Positions 61,501-64,000 of a DNA stretch of 64,000 bases are shown here, one piece after another. The position numbers were made by a program, and so were the translations under genes. This DNA comes from Luscinia megarhynchos. Its lineage: Eukaryota; Chordata; Aves; Passeriformes; Turdidae. Location: the NCBI GenBank assembly GCA_034336665.1, contig JAPFBE010000013.1, positions 15,231,056 through 15,295,055 on the forward strand. The letters are read 5' to 3'. Under the pieces are notes generated by a model. The model saw only the letters and a list, made by a program, of their open reading frames with translations, was not told where the DNA came from and searched no databases. The first letter of the stretch is position 1. The number at the start of each line of letters is the position of its first letter.

Positions 61501-63253
61501 AAATTAAACCTGATTTTGTTTCCATATTTCTGTAGATTAATGCCTGAATTGCCTAAATTTGATGATGAAGATCTCAAGTCCTATGGTGATGAAGAGGAGG
61601 AATTGGCATTGTGTGTATTTTTTCCCTCACTTTTTATAAGACAATCTTCCATATTTTAAAAATGTGTTAAAGTATTGAAATTTGCAGCAGAGTAGCTGGC
61701 ATCCAGGAGATGTTAAAAAACTGTATAGGTATGACAATAAGGTTATAAATATTTAAAATATTAAATATTTTGGTCCTATCTGTCTTTGCACTAAAATTGG
61801 AGACAGTATTTGCAGTTGTTTTTAGGTGCAGTTACTGGACTAAATGCCGTATATATGCTTTATATGAGAAAATCATATATTGAAAATCATGGCAAATTTT
61901 TACTTTTATTCAGGATGTGTCCATCTGCACAGGTAATTTCAGTTACTTGAAACTGAATAAAATTAACCCGTGTGTTTTATACAGCTTGAATCCAGTGAAG
62001 TCTCTGGTTTGAAGAGGGAATGTAGTAACTGGTTAAAATTCCTTTTTAATCTCAGCACAATGATAATACCTTTCCTAACTGCAGAAGGCTTTTCAACCCA
62101 GAGCCAGCAGTGATTAGGAGATCATTGTTCAGTTGCTCCTTTGTTGCTGTGACCCCAGAGAAAGAAAGCAAAGCAGCTGTCCATGATGTAGGTTAAATCA
62201 ACTCAGCCACAGACCACTCCCAGATGAAGTGATTCAGACTAAATTTGTCTTCTAAGAAGAGAAAAACACCAACTATCCCATTCAGGGAAAAAGAAGAAAT
62301 TTTAAAAAGAGTAAATTTTCCTGTAATAAAAAGCTAATTTTATGTTCTGCATACATGGCTTTACTTCCATGAATTTCTAGGAAGGCTATAAAAATAAATT
62401 CAGTTCATGCTGTGCTCAGGATTTGAGTTTACTATTCCAGATAACATTTTTCCACAGATCACCTCCAGCAGCTCTGATGTCTGTCCTGGCCACTCAAGAA
62501 CTCTTGCTAGAAAACATCCTGGAATGCATTCCGGTTGGAGAATTTGCAGTTATTCAACCCCTGAGTGATGAGTTCTGCCTTGTTCTAGGGTATCTTCTCA
62601 CTTGGAAGTTAACATTAGCTTTCTTTAAAGCAGCTTCTTCTCAGGTATATTTTCAGAGTCCTTTTTTTAAACTGAATTTCTTAACCTACTTATTTAGTTT
62701 CAGTCTCAAAGTTTCATCCAACCTTTTTCTTTTAATTATGTATCTTCTTACCCCTTGTTTTTGTGAAATTAGTGACGATTCTGAAAGCACCAAATAGACT
62801 TAGATTTCTGCAGTGCTGTAATTGAGGATGGTAAAATTATAGCAATACAGAACTAAGATTCATGAAAAAATGACTCTTTCTTGCATTTTCAAACAAGCTT
62901 GGTACATATTATAGTCTTCTAATCATTCAAAATGGTGCAGAGAACTAAACTTCTCTTCTAAACACTAGTTCTGAATCACAGTGCTGATCTTCCTCCCTGC
63001 AAGGACATATTTGTATTTTTTACAAAGTAAGCTGTATTTACTGTGTTTTGTTTTTTTTGTGAATCTTTTTAATGCTACCAGCTACGAGTTCTCTACTCAC
63101 AATACCTTAGAAGAACTAAAAGCTTGAATAAACTGCTTTATCACTTGTTCAGGCTTATGCCTGAAAACCCTGTCTTTTCTGGGCCAACTTCAGAAGTTCC
63201 AAATAAGGACACAAAAACCTTCTTTACTGAAGAGCTTCGTTTAGATGTTAAAG
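37241..63253 (+). CDS. LTN1: LTN1 (listerin), ribosome quality-control E3 ligase; 3' end outside window
   Basis: Listerin binds stalled 60S subunits and ubiquitinates nascent chains with NEMF. Coding exons: 37241-37282, 38870-39073, 39390-39488, 40496-40726, 41718-41770, 42200-42380, 43148-43321, 44372-44562, 45738-45882, 46599-47384, 47861-47902, 49061-49253, 51584-51823, 52852-53005, 53261-53411, 54049-54250, 55126-55285, 55454-55558, 55808-55950, 57565-57700, 58791-58935, 60005-60218, 60493-60730, 61536-61610, 62458-62644, 63082-63253. All phases join and give about 1554 residues of an expected total near 1766. It starts [34 protein letters not shown] follows, the conserved N-terminus that docks on the 60S. 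The rest is the long HEAT/ARM-like solenoid; FKAASSQ and [12 protein letters not shown] mark its end. The C-terminal RWD-like part and the RING lie beyond 64000. Intron 22 uses a GC donor. Confidence 0.97.
37283..38869 (+). other. LTN1 intron 1
   Basis: The first 200 bp are CpG island. An antisense CR1 fills about 38272-38700. The remainder is unique. Confidence 0.75.
38272..38700 (-). repeat. CR1 LINE fragment, antisense, LTN1 intron 1
   Basis: Reverse-complement CR1 text: TTCACAGAATCATCAAATAG, GGGACATTAAAGCTCATCCA, TTCCAGGGATGGGGCTGCCC and a far end CAGGCTGAGCAGCCCCAACT. It ends about 170 bp before LTN1 exon 2. Confidence 0.92.
39489..40495 (+). other. LTN1 intron 3
   Basis: Contains one copy (39798-39900) of a 100-bp segment that recurs in intron 6. 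Otherwise unique AT-rich sequence. Confidence 0.65.
39798..39900 (+). repeat. Intronic segment, copy A of a pair
   Basis: The segment starts GATTCCAGAAAGGCTAGAGA and runs to the C5 run after ACACTAAAAA. It matches 42524-42626 at about 85 percent by eye. It can fold into a hairpin: lower stem 39817-39823 (GAGTCTG) with 39873-39879 (CAGACTT) and upper stem 39834-39839 (ATTATT) with 39860-39865 (AATAAT). Family unknown. Confidence 0.6.
40727..41717 (+). other. LTN1 intron 4
   Basis: Contains an antisense CR1 at its left and unique sequence from about 41080 on. Confidence 0.7.
40861..41075 (-). repeat. CR1 LINE fragment, antisense, LTN1 intron 4
   Basis: Text AACCATAGGTTGGTTTGGGT, AACACTTCTAGGGATGGTGC, CTCACCCCCTCACAGGGAAG marks a CR1 3' end in reverse orientation, with a divergent tail. 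Confidence 0.88.
42381..43147 (+). other. LTN1 intron 6
   Basis: Holds copy B (42524-42626) of the paired intronic segment; otherwise AT-rich unique sequence. Confidence 0.65.
42524..42626 (+). repeat. Intronic segment, copy B of a pair
   Basis: Starts GATTCCAGAAAGGCTAAAGA and retains TATCTGACCAGACTTAA. One mismatch falls in the lower hairpin stem and the ACA after it has become ATG, so its fold is weaker than copy A. Confidence 0.6.
43322..44371 (+). other. LTN1 intron 7
   Basis: About 1 kb of AT-rich unique sequence; no repeat recognised. Confidence 0.55.
44563..45737 (+). other. LTN1 intron 8
   Basis: A pyrimidine-rich stretch lies near 45328-45385. No gene or named repeat is seen. Confidence 0.55.
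46010..46330 (-). repeat. CR1 LINE fragment, antisense, LTN1 intron 9
   Basis: Text CAAGGCTGGAAAAGACCTTC, AAGATCATCCAGTCCCATCA, GGTGGTGACTCCATCACCTC and CCCTGGGCAGCTTATTCCAA identifies a reverse CR1 of the subfamily with the GAGGCTGGAAAAGACC-type tail. Minus-strand open frames here belong to this repeat. Confidence 0.88.
46599..47384 (+). CDS. LTN1: LTN1 large exon 10
   Basis: This 786-nt exon is the longest coding exon in the window (262 codons). It starts [13 protein letters not shown] and ends ILDDLAK. It contains a low-complexity, lysine- and acidic-rich loop ([16 protein letters not shown]) between helical repeats. The 42-nt exon 11 (47861-47902, [14 protein letters not shown]) follows. 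Confidence 0.95.
47903..49060 (+). other. LTN1 intron 11
   Basis: Contains a sense CR1 at its right end; the remainder is unique. Confidence 0.65.
48845..49022 (+). repeat. CR1 LINE fragment, sense, next to LTN1 exon 12
   Basis: Text CAGGGAAGCTGTGGCTGTCC, AGTGTTCAAGGCCAGGTTGG and a tail CATTCTATTATTCTATA. The tail ends 38 bp before the exon 12 acceptor, so the branch-point region lies at or next to the insertion. Confidence 0.9.
49254..51583 (+). other. LTN1 intron 12
   Basis: A 2.3-kb intron, the longest in the visible gene. A degraded CR1/L3-like segment is likely near 51080-51330; the rest looks unique. Confidence 0.55.
51080..51330 (+). repeat. Possible ancient CR1/L3-like LINE remnant
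   Basis: The phrase TGGAACTCATTGCCACAGGA followed by TACTGTGGAGTTTGAGGATA resembles the conserved 3' part of old CR1/L3 LINEs. The boundaries are uncertain and divergence is high. Confidence 0.45.
51824..52851 (+). other. LTN1 intron 13
   Basis: A short TACATCT/TACATTC repetition near 51870-51912; otherwise unique sequence. Confidence 0.5.
54251..55125 (+). other. LTN1 intron 16
   Basis: Unique AT-rich sequence, no repeat recognised. Confidence 0.5.
55951..57564 (+). other. LTN1 intron 19
   Basis: About 1.6 kb of unique AT-rich sequence. The open frame at 56949-57167 has no support as an exon. Confidence 0.5.
58205..58437 (-). repeat. CR1 LINE fragment, antisense, LTN1 intron 20
   Basis: Text AATCATAAAACCATAGAGTG, GGAAGGGACCTTAGAGCTCA, ACACCTTCCACTAGACCAAG and TTCAACACTTCCAGGGATGG marks a reverse CR1 3' end. 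Confidence 0.92.
58936..60004 (+). other. LTN1 intron 21
   Basis: Unique AT-rich sequence; nothing recognised. Confidence 0.5.
60219..60492 (+). other. LTN1 intron 22, a GC-AG intron
   Basis: Exon 22 ends at 60218 (ATC ACA G) and must join the exon starting at 60493 (GG GAA ACC) to keep frame and the conserved KIT-GE sequence. The intron begins GCAAGT and ends TTTAAACAG. This is the second GC-AG intron in the window and has the same AG|GCAAGT consensus. Confidence 0.88.
60731..62457 (+). other. LTN1 introns 23 and 24 around the 75-nt exon 24
   Basis: Exon 24 (61536-61610) codes [20 protein letters not shown]. The introns are AT-rich and otherwise featureless, with a somewhat GC-richer block at about 62040-62250 of unknown origin. 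Confidence 0.55.
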
Positions 63254-64000
63254 GTTAGTAAAAACTGTGTTTGTGCATTTGAGAGAGTTGTTACATTTAA
63301 ATAAACTTTTCTTGCTAAAAATACTTACTTAAAAAACCTTACCTATAAAACAAATATACAGAGAGACAAACACATACATATGTTTTATAATCTTTGGTTA
63401 ATACTCCCCATTTGAAACTTAATCAAAGTTGACATATTTATCAGAGAAACCAAAAAAAAACCCAGGAATAATACATTGCTAATATTGAATCCTGAACATA
63501 ATGATTCCAAAACCCCAGAAATGTGTGATCTATTCTGGAACCGTTGCTTCTAGAGATATTTTTTAATATTAAATAAAATTTCAATATCTTCTTGTCTTTT
63601 AATATATAAAGTCAAAAGATTAAAAATATTTTAATATATATTTTTTAATGTTTGATATGTTATATTGTGTGTTGTTTTTGTCCTGCTGTTCAGAAATTAA
63701 TTGGTGATGATAAGAGAACATATACTGCTTTTTTTAGCTGAGAAACATGAAAAAGAGAATTAGATTTTTAAATCCTTTGACTGAGTTTATTTTAATGTAC
63801 CTTAGCAGGTATAAGCAGGGAAATGGAGTTTCCATTTCTTAATTTTTTACTTGGACATCACTGTATGTTGCTGAACAATTTATATAGATGACAATAAGAA
63901 AGAATTACTGACATGACAACCCTTATCCTATCATAGAATCATTAAGACCTCATTAATAATTAAGAATTAAATATTATTTATTAATTAATTATTAATCATT
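63254..64000 (+). other. LTN1 intron 26, continuing past the window
   Basis: AT-rich intron. The last 60 bp are an ATTAAT-rich simple sequence. A short phrase, ATCATAGAATCATTAAGACC (63932-63951), could be the tip of another antisense CR1 but is too short to call. Confidence 0.55.

Noticed and set aside
63932..63951. Possible start of another antisense CR1 at the right edge
   Set aside because: Only about 20 bases match and the following ATTAAT-rich DNA does not continue the CR1 text.

Overview
The window looks like bird genomic DNA. The evidence is four multi-exon vertebrate genes with short introns, many CR1 LINE fragments (the main avian repeat, several ending in the typical ATTCTATGAT-like 3' tail), three CpG-island promoters, and the tetrapod gene order CCT8 - USP16 - RWDD2B - LTN1 (a human chromosome 21 block, probably chicken chromosome 1-like). 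The species cannot be fixed from the sequence. Crocodilians and turtles also carry CR1, but the compact introns favour a bird. I rebuilt all exons by reading translations, splice sites and phase; nothing was searched.

Layout: 1-1140 is upstream DNA with one CR1. CCT8 (+) runs 1390-11914 from a CpG island and has 15 coding positions. Its last exon is present twice in tandem (11077-11169 and 11837-11914), each with its own stop and poly(A) signal. The 12.1-13.95 kb stretch is a convergent intergenic region with another CR1. USP16 (-) runs from a start at 30650 to a stop near 14150 in 17 coding exons, and its promoter lies in a CpG island at about 32.0-32.8 kb shared head-to-head with RWDD2B. 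RWDD2B (+) is coded at 33322-36027 in four exons. LTN1 (+) starts at 37241, only about 350 bp after the probable RWDD2B poly(A) signals, and 26 coding exons are visible up to 63253. Its last exons (C-terminal RWD-like and RING parts) lie beyond the window.

The genes belong to protein homeostasis and ubiquitin biology: a CCT/TRiC chaperonin subunit, a histone H2A/ribosome-linked deubiquitinase, an RWD-domain protein of unknown function, and the ribosome quality-control E3 ligase. They are not an operon; their clustering is conserved vertebrate synteny.

Most unusual: the duplicated CCT8 terminal exon that would swap the C-terminal tail; single-base surpluses in short homopolymers that break the frame of USP16 (last exon) and RWDD2B (exon 3); two GC-AG introns; CR1 copies abutting splice acceptors; and a pair of about 100-bp similar segments in two LTN1 introns that can fold into a hairpin. 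No mobile system, CRISPR or bacterial-type feature is present. I found no clearly new biological system; the CCT8 tail switch is the best candidate for something under-described.
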